Position numbers and translations under genes: made by a program. A stretch of DNA of 64,000 nucleotides. Source: Acidimicrobiaceae bacterium (GTDB taxonomy: Bacteria > Actinomycetota > Acidimicrobiia > Acidimicrobiales > Ilumatobacteraceae). Positions within the stretch are counted from its first letter, which is position 1. Each line of letters begins with the position of its first letter. The stretch is from positions 21,900 through 85,899 of the forward strand of contig JACJWF010000015.1 of the NCBI GenBank assembly GCA_020637295.1. The letters are read 5' to 3'. Under the pieces are notes generated by a model. That model was not told the DNA's origin. It made no database searches and saw nothing but the letters and a program-made list of their open reading frames with translations. Positions 32,916 through 40,999 of this stretch are shown piece by piece.

Positions 32916-35813
32916 GTGTCGCCCGGTGCAGGTCCATCCTCTACCGCCGCAATCGAGATCTGCACGCTCGGGCCGATTCGTGTCCGCCGGGATGGCTGCG
33001 ATGTCGCGCTCCGGCCAGCGCAGCGTCGCCTCCTTGCAGTACTGACCTCCGTGGCGCCCACTGCCATCGACATCGAGCGGCTCATCGAGTACATGTGGCC
33101 CGGTGAGGTGCCGAAGTCGGCACGATCCATGGTGCACATCCACGTGTCGGCCATCCGCACGGCACTCGGCGACACGATCGTCACCGACGGCTCCACGTAC
33201 CGCCTTCATCCCGACGTGCTGCTGACGGTGGACGCCTTCAGCAGCGAAGTCGACCGGGCGGTTCGCGAGCAGCACCGCGCCCCCGCCGTCGCGTTGGACC
33301 TCGCCGCTAGGGCGATCGGTCGGGTGCGAGGGCGAGCCCTGCCCGAGCTCGACGATCATCCCCACGGTCGGGCCGTGGCGACCACGATCGACGGGCGACG
33401 GCGCCGCGTCGTCGAGGTGTGGGTCCGGTCGATGATCGCCGCGCATCGCGCCGCGGAGACGATCGAGCAACTCGACAGCGCGATCGCCGACGAGCCGCTG
33501 CACGAGCCATACCGGGAGTTGCAGATGCGCGCACGGTATGCAGTCGGCGACCATGTCGGCGCGGTCCGATCGTTCACCGAGTACCGCAAGTTCCTGGCCG
33601 CTGAGACCGGGCTCGAGCCGGGGCCCGCGCTCGTCGACCTCGAACGTCGGCTGCTCCTGCACACCGCAACCGACGAGGCGAGCCTGGCGGACGACGAGGT
33701 GCTCGGTCCCGCCGGCGCGCCGCTCGTCGGGCGCGACGCAGAACTCGATGCCGTGTTGACCACGCTCGCCGACAGGCGCCTGGTGACCGTCCTCGGCCCG
33801 CCGGGCATGGGCAAGACCCGGCTCGCACAGGAGGTCGCCCTCGTCCGCCGACGCTCCGGCGACCGGGTTCGCGCCATCAGCCTGGTGGGCCTGACCGACC
33901 CATCGCACGTCCGCGAGGAGGTCACCCGGGTGGTCACCGAACGTGGTCGCTCGGGGGCGACGCCGCCGACGTCCAGCACCCTGATCGTGATCGACAACGC
34001 CGATCAGCACACCGCGGTGTTGCGCAGGCTTCTCCCGAAACTCCTGGCTGCCGACGAACGGGTGAGCGCCCTCGTGACGAGCCGAACCCGGATTGGGTGC
34101 CGTGGCGAATGCCGGATCGTGCTGGCGCCGTTCCGAGTGCCCGACGACGGCATCGACCTCGACGCCTTCGTCGCCAACCCGGCCGTGCAGCTCTTCGTCG
34201 ATTCGGTACGGGCAGTGGCGCCACGATTCCGGTTGACGGCGGACAACATCGACCACGTGCGAGCCGCGGTGATCCAGGCCGACGGCGTCCCGTTGTCCAT
34301 CGAACTGGCCGCAGCCTGGGTGCCCTCGGTGGGTGTCGCCAGGTTGGGGCAGGTGGAGACAGGCCCCCGCTCGCTCACGGAGACCATCGCCGACAACCTC
34401 CTCACCCTCGATCCCGTGGAGCTGTCCGTCATGCAGGCCGCCGCGTCCGTGGCGCGATGGTTCGACATCGCGATGCTGCATGCCTTGCTGCCGACGATCG
34501 AGGACGCTTCGTCCGGCCTCGCGGCCGACCCGATCACCGCCGCAGTGCGATCGCTGCTCGACCGTTCACTGATCGAGTCCGACCACCGGTCCGACGGCCG
34601 GGTGCGGCATCGCCTGCTGGAACCAGTGCGCGAGGCCGTACTCGCGCGATCCGACAGCCGAGCCCGAGCGACGGCCACCCGGCAGCATCGAACGGTGATC
34701 CGCGCCCACGCGCACACGACGTTCGAAGGAACCGGCACCAGCGACGAGCCGCGCCGGTTCCGCGAGGTCGACGAGTTGTTCGACGACTACCGCGCGGCGA
34801 TGTCGAACGCGATCGACGACGACGACGTCGAGGCGGCCGTCGAGATCGCCAGCTCGATCTGGCGGTACTGGTTCGCACGCTTCCGCGTCGCCGAAGGGGT
34901 CGCGTTGCTCCGTCGAGCCGATGCCGCGGGCGGCGACGGCCTGGACCCGATCGGCGCGCGGACGCTGGGATGGCTGCTCTACATGGGCGGCGCCCACGCA
35001 GACGCACACGTCGCCCTCGAACGCGCCGTCACGCTCGCCATCGGGAAGGGAGAGGACGACGTCGTGATCCGCTGCCGGCTCGACCAGGCCCAGCTGGCGA
35101 CCGGGCAGGGCAAGCCGGACGAGGCGCTCCGGCACCTGGCCGATGCCCGAGGGAGGCTGTCGCGACACGCCTGGCCGTGGGCGGATGCGGTGCTGCACTG
35201 CCGCACCGGCGCCGCCTTCGCCGAGCTCGGCCGGGTCGACGACGCGTTGCACCACCTCGATCTCGCAGCGGTCGAGCTCGAGTCCGCCGGCGATCAGCGG
35301 GAGCTCGGACTGGCACTGGCGCTGCGGTCGCACATGCATCGGCTCCGGGGGAATGCCGACGCCGCGACGAAGGACGCGCTTGCTGCGCAGCACGCGGCGC
35401 GGACGCTTCATGACGAGCCGCTCGGGTGCACCGCAGGCATCGCCCTCGCGCTCGCACTGGCGGCCGGCGGCGACACGCGTGGCGCGGCCCAGGCGGTTGC
35501 CCAGGTGGCCATCGTCTTGCCCCATCACAGCGCCGTCGACGTGTGCCAGTTGGTGCTGGCCGGCGCGGCCGTGGCGGAATCTGCCGGCGAGCTCGATCGT
35601 GCCGAGCGGTGGGTTGCATGGTGTCACGGGGCATACGTCGCCGCCGGCGTACGCCGATCTCCCCGCCTGCAGGCCGACGTCGCCGACCGCCTTCGACGCG
35701 ATGGGCCGGCCGTGCACGCGGCGCCCTCGGCACTCGCCGCCGAAGTGGTCGACCTGGTCGGCAGCGTGGCGGAGCACTGGGCACCGGGAGCGGGCCTGAC
35801 GGAGGACGTTTAG
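32916..35813 (+). CDS. BTAD (AfsR/SARP-type) transcriptional regulator with NTPase and TPR-like domains
   Basis: A 965-residue regulator. Residues about 10-95 form an OmpR-like winged helix (ICTLGPIRVRRDGCDVALRP, RSMVHIHVSAIRTALGD). A BTAD helical domain follows (about 100-250, ending near RSFTEYRKFLAAETGLEPGP). An STAND-type NTPase has Walker A VLGPPGMGKTRLA and a probable Walker B in TLIVIDNADQ. The C-terminal 400 residues are TPR-like helices rich in Ala/Arg/Glu. Such proteins activate nearby metabolic or stress genes when the NTPase switches. The open frame extends to 32205, but homology and the -10 box start at this GTG. A BTAD regulator typically controls neighbours, so the two lipoprotein genes downstream are candidates. 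Confidence 0.87.
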   Translation: MSPGAGPSSTAAIEICTLGPIRVRRDGCDVALRPAQRRLLAVLTSVAPTAIDIERLIEYMWPGEVPKSARSMVHIHVSAIRTALGDTIVTDGSTYRLHPDVLLTVDAFSSEVDRAVREQHRAPAVALDLAARAIGRVRGRALPELDDHPHGRAVATTIDGRRRRVVEVWVRSMIAAHRAAETIEQLDSAIADEPLHEPYRELQMRARYAVGDHVGAVRSFTEYRKFLAAETGLEPGPALVDLERRLLLHTATDEASLADDEVLGPAGAPLVGRDAELDAVLTTLADRRLVTVLGPPGMGKTRLAQEVALVRRRSGDRVRAISLVGLTDPSHVREEVTRVVTERGRSGATPPTSSTLIVIDNADQHTAVLRRLLPKLLAADERVSALVTSRTRIGCRGECRIVLAPFRVPDDGIDLDAFVANPAVQLFVDSVRAVAPRFRLTADNIDHVRAAVIQADGVPLSIELAAAWVPSVGVARLGQVETGPRSLTETIADNLLTLDPVELSVMQAAASVARWFDIAMLHALLPTIEDASSGLAADPITAAVRSLLDRSLIESDHRSDGRVRHRLLEPVREAVLARSDSRARATATRQHRTVIRAHAHTTFEGTGTSDEPRRFREVDELFDDYRAAMSNAIDDDDVEAAVEIASSIWRYWFARFRVAEGVALLRRADAAGGDGLDPIGARTLGWLLYMGGAHADAHVALERAVTLAIGKGEDDVVIRCRLDQAQLATGQGKPDEALRHLADARGRLSRHAWPWADAVLHCRTGAAFAELGRVDDALHHLDLAAVELESAGDQRELGLALALRSHMHRLRGNADAATKDALAAQHAARTLHDEPLGCTAGIALALALAAGGDTRGAAQAVAQVAIVLPHHSAVDVCQLVLAGAAVAESAGELDRAERWVAWCHGAYVAAGVRRSPRLQADVADRLRRDGPAVHAAPSALAAEVVDLVGSVAEHWAPGAGLTEDV

Positions 35814-35834
35814 CCGACGTTTGGTGGGCGCGCG

Positions 35835-35840
35835 TACCGT
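35835..35840 (+). promoter_or_regulatory. -10 element of a leaderless promoter
   Basis: TACCGT lies eight bases before the ATG at 35849. No Shine-Dalgarno sequence is present. Confidence 0.35.
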
Positions 35841-35848
35841 GCGGCGCC

Positions 35849-36403
35849 ATGCGAAACGGCCTCGCAGCATGGTCCATCACCCTCTGCCTCTCCGGCGGCC
35901 TGCTCCTGGCGTGCTCCGGGTCCGGAGGGTCCGCGGCCGGTACCGTCGCTCAGACCACCGGGCAGGGCGCGGCGGGCGGCAGCGAACCAGCCACGAACGT
36001 GTCCGCGCCGAGCGACGGTGCAGCGTCCTTCAACGCCGACGACCTGTGCGCCAACCTGACGGCGGACGAAGCGACCGGCATCCTCGGCGTGGACGTGTCG
36101 GGACCAACCGAAGGTCTCCGCACCTGCTTCTACAGCCTGCCTGACGGCGAGCTCTTCAGTGTGGCCATGGTGCTGATCGATCAGAGCAATGCACCCACGC
36201 CCGAGGCCGTCTGTGAGACGTCAGCACAGCTGTATTCCGACGTCACGACCCTGTCGATCGCCGGCCACCCCGCCTTCGCAGGAGTCGACGTCGGCTCCGT
36301 CCACGACACGCTCGCCGTCTGCCCGCCCGGCTACCAGCTCGTCTTCGGCGGATCGCAAGCCCGCGATGTGCTCGCTGCATTGGCTGCCGCCTTCTTCGCC
36401 TGA
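35849..36403 (+). CDS. small secreted lipoprotein, DUF3558-like
   Basis: A 184-residue lipoprotein with signal sequence MRNGLAAWSITLCLSGGLLLAC and lipidation Cys in LLLAC, a Gly/Ser/Ala linker, then a domain starting with DDLCANLTADEATGILGVDV. The Cys pairs and the LTADEATGILG opening are like DUF3558-type lipoproteins of Actinobacteria, whose function is unknown. The mature domain contains four Cys (LCANL, RTCFY, EAVCET, AVCPPG), probably two disulfides. It begins 35 bp after the regulator gene, and a TACCGT box suggests its own leaderless promoter. Confidence 0.7.
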   Translation: MRNGLAAWSITLCLSGGLLLACSGSGGSAAGTVAQTTGQGAAGGSEPATNVSAPSDGAASFNADDLCANLTADEATGILGVDVSGPTEGLRTCFYSLPDGELFSVAMVLIDQSNAPTPEAVCETSAQLYSDVTTLSIAGHPAFAGVDVGSVHDTLAVCPPGYQLVFGGSQARDVLAALAAAFFA

Positions 36404-36443
36404 CCGCACCGCCCGTCACCCACCTCCCGAAGGAGACCCCCAG

Positions 36444-36956
36444 ATGACCACCTTGCCCAGCCTCCCACGTATGGCAGTGTTCGCAGTTGCCGCCGCACTC
36501 CAACTGGCAGCCGGCTGCGGAGGAGATGACGACGGCGGTGCGCCCGTCATCCAACCACCGACGGAGTCCGACTCGATCAGCGCCGACGACGGGACCGACA
36601 CGGGCGGCGACACCGGCGGGCAGTTCGGATCGGCAACGTTCACGATCGACGGCACCACCTTCCAGTGGCAGTCGTCCTGCGGCGCGGTCCGGGTGGTCGA
36701 CGGTGTCACCCAACCCGGGGCGATCATCCAGAGCGCCGGCCTCGAACTGTCGACGGGAGCCTTCATGAGCTTCTCGATGGAGTCCGGCGAGGGCGCATGG
36801 GCATTCGACATCAGCAACGGTGAAACCGGTGAACGCTGGACGCTGGCCACTCCTGCCGTCAGCGAGAGCAACAACCAGTACCTGGTGACGGGCGACGCGT
36901 TCTCGACCTCGAACCCTGAACCACGTCCGTTCGAGCTGTCCGTCAGCTGCCCCTGA
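36444..36956 (+). CDS. small secreted lipoprotein of unknown function
   Basis: A 170-residue predicted lipoprotein with AAGGAG before its ATG. The signal peptide ends in the lipobox LAAGC (Cys at about residue 25), followed by an acidic Gly/Asp/Thr linker. The mature domain is beta-rich: FGSATFTIDGTTFQWQSSCG, GAFMSFSMESGEGAWAFDIS, ending in FELSVSC. The two Cys could form a disulfide. It follows the DUF3558-like lipoprotein by 40 bp and both may be expressed together; they are the same size class but not clearly homologous. I cannot name a function. Confidence 0.68.
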   Translation: MTTLPSLPRMAVFAVAAALQLAAGCGGDDDGGAPVIQPPTESDSISADDGTDTGGDTGGQFGSATFTIDGTTFQWQSSCGAVRVVDGVTQPGAIIQSAGLELSTGAFMSFSMESGEGAWAFDISNGETGERWTLATPAVSESNNQYLVTGDAFSTSNPEPRPFELSVSCP

Positions 36957-37017
36957 TCGAGACCCATTCCGACGTTCGTCGGGTTGGCGGCCTGGCCCCC
37001 GCCCCAGGTGGCCGGCG

Positions 37018-38205
37018 CTACGAACGGTCGAGCGCGCCGTAGACGGCAGCCCAGAGGTCCTGCCACATGGGTAGGCGCTGGTCGCCACCCTGCCAGTTCT
37101 GCCACATGACGATCGTGGTCAGGTCGGCCGCCGGGTCGTTGTACCAGGCGGTGCCGAAGTAGCCGGGCCAGCCGTAGGTGCCGACGGACGGCCCGCCCGG
37201 CGCGTCGACCGTGCGCACGGACACGCCGAAGCCCCAGCCCATCTCGTCGAAGTAGCCGGGCCAGAAGCCGCTGACCTGCTTCTGGGCGGCGGAGAGCTGG
37301 TCGGTGGTCATCGCCGCCGCCGCACCCGGCGAGAGCACCTGCACCCCCTCGTGCAACCCGCCGTTGCGCATTGCCGTGGCGAACGCCAGGAAGTCGTCGG
37401 CCGTGGACACCAGGCCGCCGTCACCGGATTCGAACACCTTCACGCCGCGGAACGTGCCGTGGGAGAAGTCGTCCACCACCAGCTGCCCGCTGGCCTCGTC
37501 CAGCGCGTAGGCGGTGGCGAAACGGTGCAGGTGCTCCTCAGGGACGATGAAGCCGGTGTCCCTCATCTCTAGCGGTTGGCAGATCCGCTCCCGCAGCGCC
37601 CGGCCGAACGACCGGCCCGTGGCCCGGGCGATCAGCACGCCGGCCACGTCCGACCCCGTGTGGTACAGCCAGCGCTCCCCCGGCTGGTGCACCAGCGGCA
37701 ACGCCCCGAGCCGGGCGATCCACTCGTCGGGCGGCACCCCGTAGACCCCCTCCAGCGCATCGGCGATCGGCGCCTCGCCGGGCGGGGCCAGCACCATGCC
37801 CGTGCCGAGCGTGAAGGCCAGCACGTCGCGCACCGTGATCGGCCGCTGCGCCGGCACGGTGTCGTCGAGCGCGGCGTGTGGGTGGGCGAGCACCTGCATG
37901 TCGGCCAGCTCCGGCAACCACGCCTCCACCGGGTCGTCGAGGCCGAGCGTGCCGTCGTCCACCAGGGTCATCATGCAGGCGGCGACGATCGGCTTGCTCA
38001 TCGACCCGAGGCGGCAGATCGTGTCCGCGCCCATGGGCGTGACGGCGCCGGGCCCCTCCAAGGCCAGCACGCCGCAGGACTCCACGCGCACCTCGCCGTG
38101 GTGGGCCAGGACCACCAGTGCACCGGGCGCATGCCCGCTCTCCACCTGTCCGCGCAGCAGCGCACCCAACCGATCCAACCCTGCTCGCGAGAACCCGTTC
38201 GACAT
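37018..38205 (-). CDS. beta-lactamase-fold serine hydrolase (class C/esterase type)
   Basis: A 395-residue serine hydrolase of the class C beta-lactamase/EstB family. The catalytic S-x-x-K is S68 to K71 in RLGSMSKP. The Tyr motif is in WLYHTGSDVAGVL, and a late HGTF-type block and GYFGTAWYNDP complete the fold. There is no signal peptide, so a cytoplasmic esterase or peptidase is more likely than an antibiotic-inactivating enzyme. The ATG at 38205 has TACGGT seven bases upstream, supporting this start over one at 38382. It is divergent from the methyltransferase gene at 38268. Confidence 0.85.
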   Translation of the reverse strand: MSNGFSRAGLDRLGALLRGQVESGHAPGALVVLAHHGEVRVESCGVLALEGPGAVTPMGADTICRLGSMSKPIVAACMMTLVDDGTLGLDDPVEAWLPELADMQVLAHPHAALDDTVPAQRPITVRDVLAFTLGTGMVLAPPGEAPIADALEGVYGVPPDEWIARLGALPLVHQPGERWLYHTGSDVAGVLIARATGRSFGRALRERICQPLEMRDTGFIVPEEHLHRFATAYALDEASGQLVVDDFSHGTFRGVKVFESGDGGLVSTADDFLAFATAMRNGGLHEGVQVLSPGAAAAMTTDQLSAAQKQVSGFWPGYFDEMGWGFGVSVRTVDAPGGPSVGTYGWPGYFGTAWYNDPAADLTTIVMWQNWQGGDQRLPMWQDLWAAVYGALDRS

Positions 38206-38212
38206 CCGTCGC

Positions 38213-38218
38213 ACCGTA
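38213..38218 (-). promoter_or_regulatory. -10 element of a leaderless promoter for the serine hydrolase
   Basis: On the minus strand TACGGT lies seven bases before the ATG at 38205 with no Shine-Dalgarno sequence. Confidence 0.45.
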
Positions 38219-38267
38219 CCGCCCACCGTCGCCGGTCCACAGCCGGTGGCCGTGGCACGATGACGCG

Positions 38268-39188
38268 ATGAGCACGAATCCAGGTGCCTCGACGGCCCGG
38301 CGGCCGCTGGCGCTCGACGGTGGGATGGGACGAGAGTTGTTGCGCATCGGCGCCCCGTTCCGCCAGCCGGAGTGGTCGGCAATCGCCTTGTGGGAGGGCC
38401 CGGAGTGGGTGGTGCAGGCGCACACCAACTTCATCGAGGCCGGCGCCGAGCTGGTCACCACCAACAGCTACGCGCTGGTGCCGTTCCACATCGGCGAGGA
38501 ACGGTTCGCCGCCGACGGCCGGGCACTGGCCGAGTTGTCGGGGCGGCTCGCCCGGCAGGCCGCGGGCGAGGCCGGGCGGCCCGTGCTGGTGGCCGGCTCG
38601 CTGCCCCCGCTCTTCGGCTCGTACCGGCCCGATCTCTTCGTCGCCGAACGGTCGGCGGCCGTCATCGACCCGCTGGTGGACGGCCTCGCGCCCCACGTGG
38701 ACGTGTGGCTGGGCGAGACGCTGGGGTCGATCGAGGAAGCCCAGACGGTGAGAGCCGCACTCGACCGGGCGGGCTCGCCCCTCCCGCTGTGGATCTCCTA
38801 CACACTCGACGACCACGTGCCCGGCACGCTGCGCTCCGGCGAGCCGATCGTCGACGCCGTGCACGCCGCTGCAGATCTCGGCGCCGACGCCGTGCTGTTC
38901 AACTGCTGCCCGGCGGAAACCATCACCTCGGCGATCGCCACCACCCTGGAGCACGCGCCGGCGCACATGGCCACCGGCGGCTACGCCAACCGCTTCGTCG
39001 CCGGCCACGCCGATGACGTGCGGGCCAACGCCGGTCTGGCGACGTTCCGCGACGACCTCGACCCACACGACTACGGCGGGTTCGTGGCCGAGTGGCTGCG
39101 GATGGGCGCCCGGCTGGTGGGCGGCTGCTGCGGGATGGAACCCGCCCACATCGCCGAAGTCGCCACCCTCGTCGCCGCTCAGCGGTAG
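38268..39188 (+). CDS. homocysteine S-methyltransferase family protein
   Basis: A 306-residue TIM barrel of the homocysteine/betaine-homocysteine methyltransferase family. The zinc-thiolate site is visible as LFNCCPAE and the C-terminal LVGGCCGMEPAHI. The N-terminal LALDGGMGRELLRIGAP and TNFIEAGAELVTTNSYAL blocks are typical. It would transfer a methyl group from S-methylmethionine or a similar donor to homocysteine; the donor is unknown. The start ATG has a CACGAT hexamer six bases before it. The 3' end overlaps the convergent ABC exporter gene by 10 bp. Confidence 0.87.
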   Translation: MSTNPGASTARRPLALDGGMGRELLRIGAPFRQPEWSAIALWEGPEWVVQAHTNFIEAGAELVTTNSYALVPFHIGEERFAADGRALAELSGRLARQAAGEAGRPVLVAGSLPPLFGSYRPDLFVAERSAAVIDPLVDGLAPHVDVWLGETLGSIEEAQTVRAALDRAGSPLPLWISYTLDDHVPGTLRSGEPIVDAVHAAADLGADAVLFNCCPAETITSAIATTLEHAPAHMATGGYANRFVAGHADDVRANAGLATFRDDLDPHDYGGFVAEWLRMGARLVGGCCGMEPAHIAEVATLVAAQR

Positions 39189-40999
39189 GCAGCAGCCTGG
39201 ATGGTGTACAGCTCGGCGTAGGTGCCGCCGAGAGCCATCAGTTCGTCGTGGGTGCCGTGCTCCACGACGTGGGCGCCGGACAGCACGACGATGCGGTCCG
39301 CCATGCGCACGGTGGAGAACCGGTGGGACACGAGGATGGTGATGCCGCCACCCTCGCTGGCGGTGCGGGCCTGGCCGGCGAAGCGCTCGAACAGGGCGTG
39401 CTCGGTCTCGGCGTCCAGCGCCGAGGTGGGCTCGTCCAGCACCATCAGCAGTGGGGCCTCGCGGGCCAGGCCGCGGGCCAGCGCCAGCTTCTGCCACTGC
39501 CCGCCGGACAGGTCCACACCACCTGGCCAGGTGGGGCCGAGTTGGGTGGCCAAGCCCTCGGGCAGTCGCTCCACCACGTCCACCGCACCGGCTCGCTCCA
39601 CCGCACCCGCGGCCGCGGGCTCGTCGTCCAGCCGGGGCAGGTCGCCGAGGCCGACGGTGTGTTGGGCGGCGAACTCGAAGCGCACGAAGTCCTGGAACGC
39701 GCCGGCCATCCGCTGGCGCCACGCCTCGTCGTCGATGGTCGCGAGGTCCGCACCATCCACCTCCACCCGGCCCTCGGTCGGCCGGTACATGCCGGCCAGC
39801 AGCTTGATCAGGGTGGACTTGCCGGCGCCGTTCTCGCCCACCACCGCCACCACCGACCCGGCTTCCAGCTCCAGGTCCACATGGTCGAGCACCAGCCGGT
39901 CCGAGCCGGGGTAGGTGAAGGACACGTCGCGCAGGGCGATGCCATGCTCCAGCCGCGCCGGCGGCGTTCCCGTGGCATCCTCTCGCCGGTCGGCCACCAA
40001 CTGCTCCAGCCACAGCAGGCGCTGGGCGCCCTGGATGAAGAAGCCGCCACTGTCCACCTCCGTCGCCGCCGCGCCGATGTAGGCGGTGAGGCGGGAGCCG
40101 GCGGCGATGACGATCAGCGTGTCCGCGGCGCGGTCCGCGCCGGAGCCGTTGATGACCGCCTGGATGGCGACGATGAAGGCCGCGGCGAACACGGCCCACG
40201 CGCTGGCCTGGATCAGTGCCGAGCGGACGCGGGCGGCCTCCATCGTCGTGACGAACGTGTCCCACGCACCGGCCCGGGCCGCCGCCATCGAACCCGTCGC
40301 TCGGGCCACGCGGAGCTCCTTCGCCGAGCCGGCGTCCACCCCCAGCACGAACAGGTGGCGGGCCAGGCGGCGCTGCGACGCGGCGCCCTCCCACACCTTC
40401 GACTCCGCCCTGCCGCGGCGCGCCGACGCCCAGACGGGCGGGAGCGCAGCCAGGCCGAGCAGCAGCATCGCCGGGTGCACGGTGGCCAGCACCACCATCA
40501 CCACCACCAGCCGCAGCAGGACGGCGAACCCGCTGAAGATCGACAGGAACACATGGTCCAGCGTGAACACCTGGTCGCGCAGCATCGCCAGGCGGTCCAG
40601 CATCTCCGGCCGCTCGTGGTGCTCGATGCCCGGCGTGGTCGCCTGCAGGCGGGCGACGTGGGTCTCCAGCGCGACGGCCAGGCGCTGGCGGAAGCGCAGG
40701 TGGATGCGGTCGCCGCCGGCGCGCAGCAGCCACCCGCCGACGCAGGAGAACCCGAGGCCGACACCGGCAACGATCAACTGGGTGCGGTCCGGTGAATCGG
40801 GCGTCTGCAGCGCCCGGGCGAGGATGCCGATCCACAGCGCGAAGAGCGCGTCGGGGATCGCCGCCGCGATGGTGATGCCCAACGACACCCACAGCAGCGC
40901 CGGCTGATAGCGGAAGCCGAGGCGCAGCAGGAACCGCATCGACTGGAACCCCTTGGGCAGCTCGCCCATCGGGTCGGTCGTGTCGGGCTCGTCAGCCAT
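39179..40999 (-). CDS. ABC exporter half-transporter (TMD-NBD), second of a pair
   Basis: A 606-residue half-transporter. The N-terminal membrane domain has about six helices (LLWVSLGITIAAAIPDALFA, a LRLVVVMVVLATVHPAMLLL stretch and others). The nucleotide-binding domain follows: Walker A VGENGAGKST, signature LSGGQWQKLALARGL, Walker B LLMVLDEPTSALD, and H-loop ILVSHRFST. It exports an unknown substrate. Its start overlaps the end of the companion gene by 8 bp, so the two likely form a heterodimer. The ATG at 40999 begins the recognised protein; the frame open further upstream lies in the partner gene. Confidence 0.9.
   Translation of the reverse strand: MADEPDTTDPMGELPKGFQSMRFLLRLGFRYQPALLWVSLGITIAAAIPDALFALWIGILARALQTPDSPDRTQLIVAGVGLGFSCVGGWLLRAGGDRIHLRFRQRLAVALETHVARLQATTPGIEHHERPEMLDRLAMLRDQVFTLDHVFLSIFSGFAVLLRLVVVMVVLATVHPAMLLLGLAALPPVWASARRGRAESKVWEGAASQRRLARHLFVLGVDAGSAKELRVARATGSMAAARAGAWDTFVTTMEAARVRSALIQASAWAVFAAAFIVAIQAVINGSGADRAADTLIVIAAGSRLTAYIGAAATEVDSGGFFIQGAQRLLWLEQLVADRREDATGTPPARLEHGIALRDVSFTYPGSDRLVLDHVDLELEAGSVVAVVGENGAGKSTLIKLLAGMYRPTEGRVEVDGADLATIDDEAWRQRMAGAFQDFVRFEFAAQHTVGLGDLPRLDDEPAAAGAVERAGAVDVVERLPEGLATQLGPTWPGGVDLSGGQWQKLALARGLAREAPLLMVLDEPTSALDAETEHALFERFAGQARTASEGGGITILVSHRFSTVRMADRIVVLSGAHVVEHGTHDELMALGGTYAELYTIQAAAYR

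Noticed and set aside
32805..34481. Upstream extension of the small minus-strand gene at 32286-32804 to a 731-residue frame.
   Set aside because: The extension is antisense to the BTAD regulator and its translation is low-complexity; only the first 172 residues from GTG 32804 look like protein.
38118..38267. N-terminal extension of the homocysteine methyltransferase-like gene.
   Set aside because: The upstream 50 codons are antisense to the serine hydrolase start and its promoter; the enzyme fold starts just after 38268.
37998..40892. A 964-residue minus-strand frame.
   Set aside because: Antisense to the homocysteine methyltransferase and out of frame with the serine hydrolase and ABC genes; low-complexity Arg/Gly/Pro translation.
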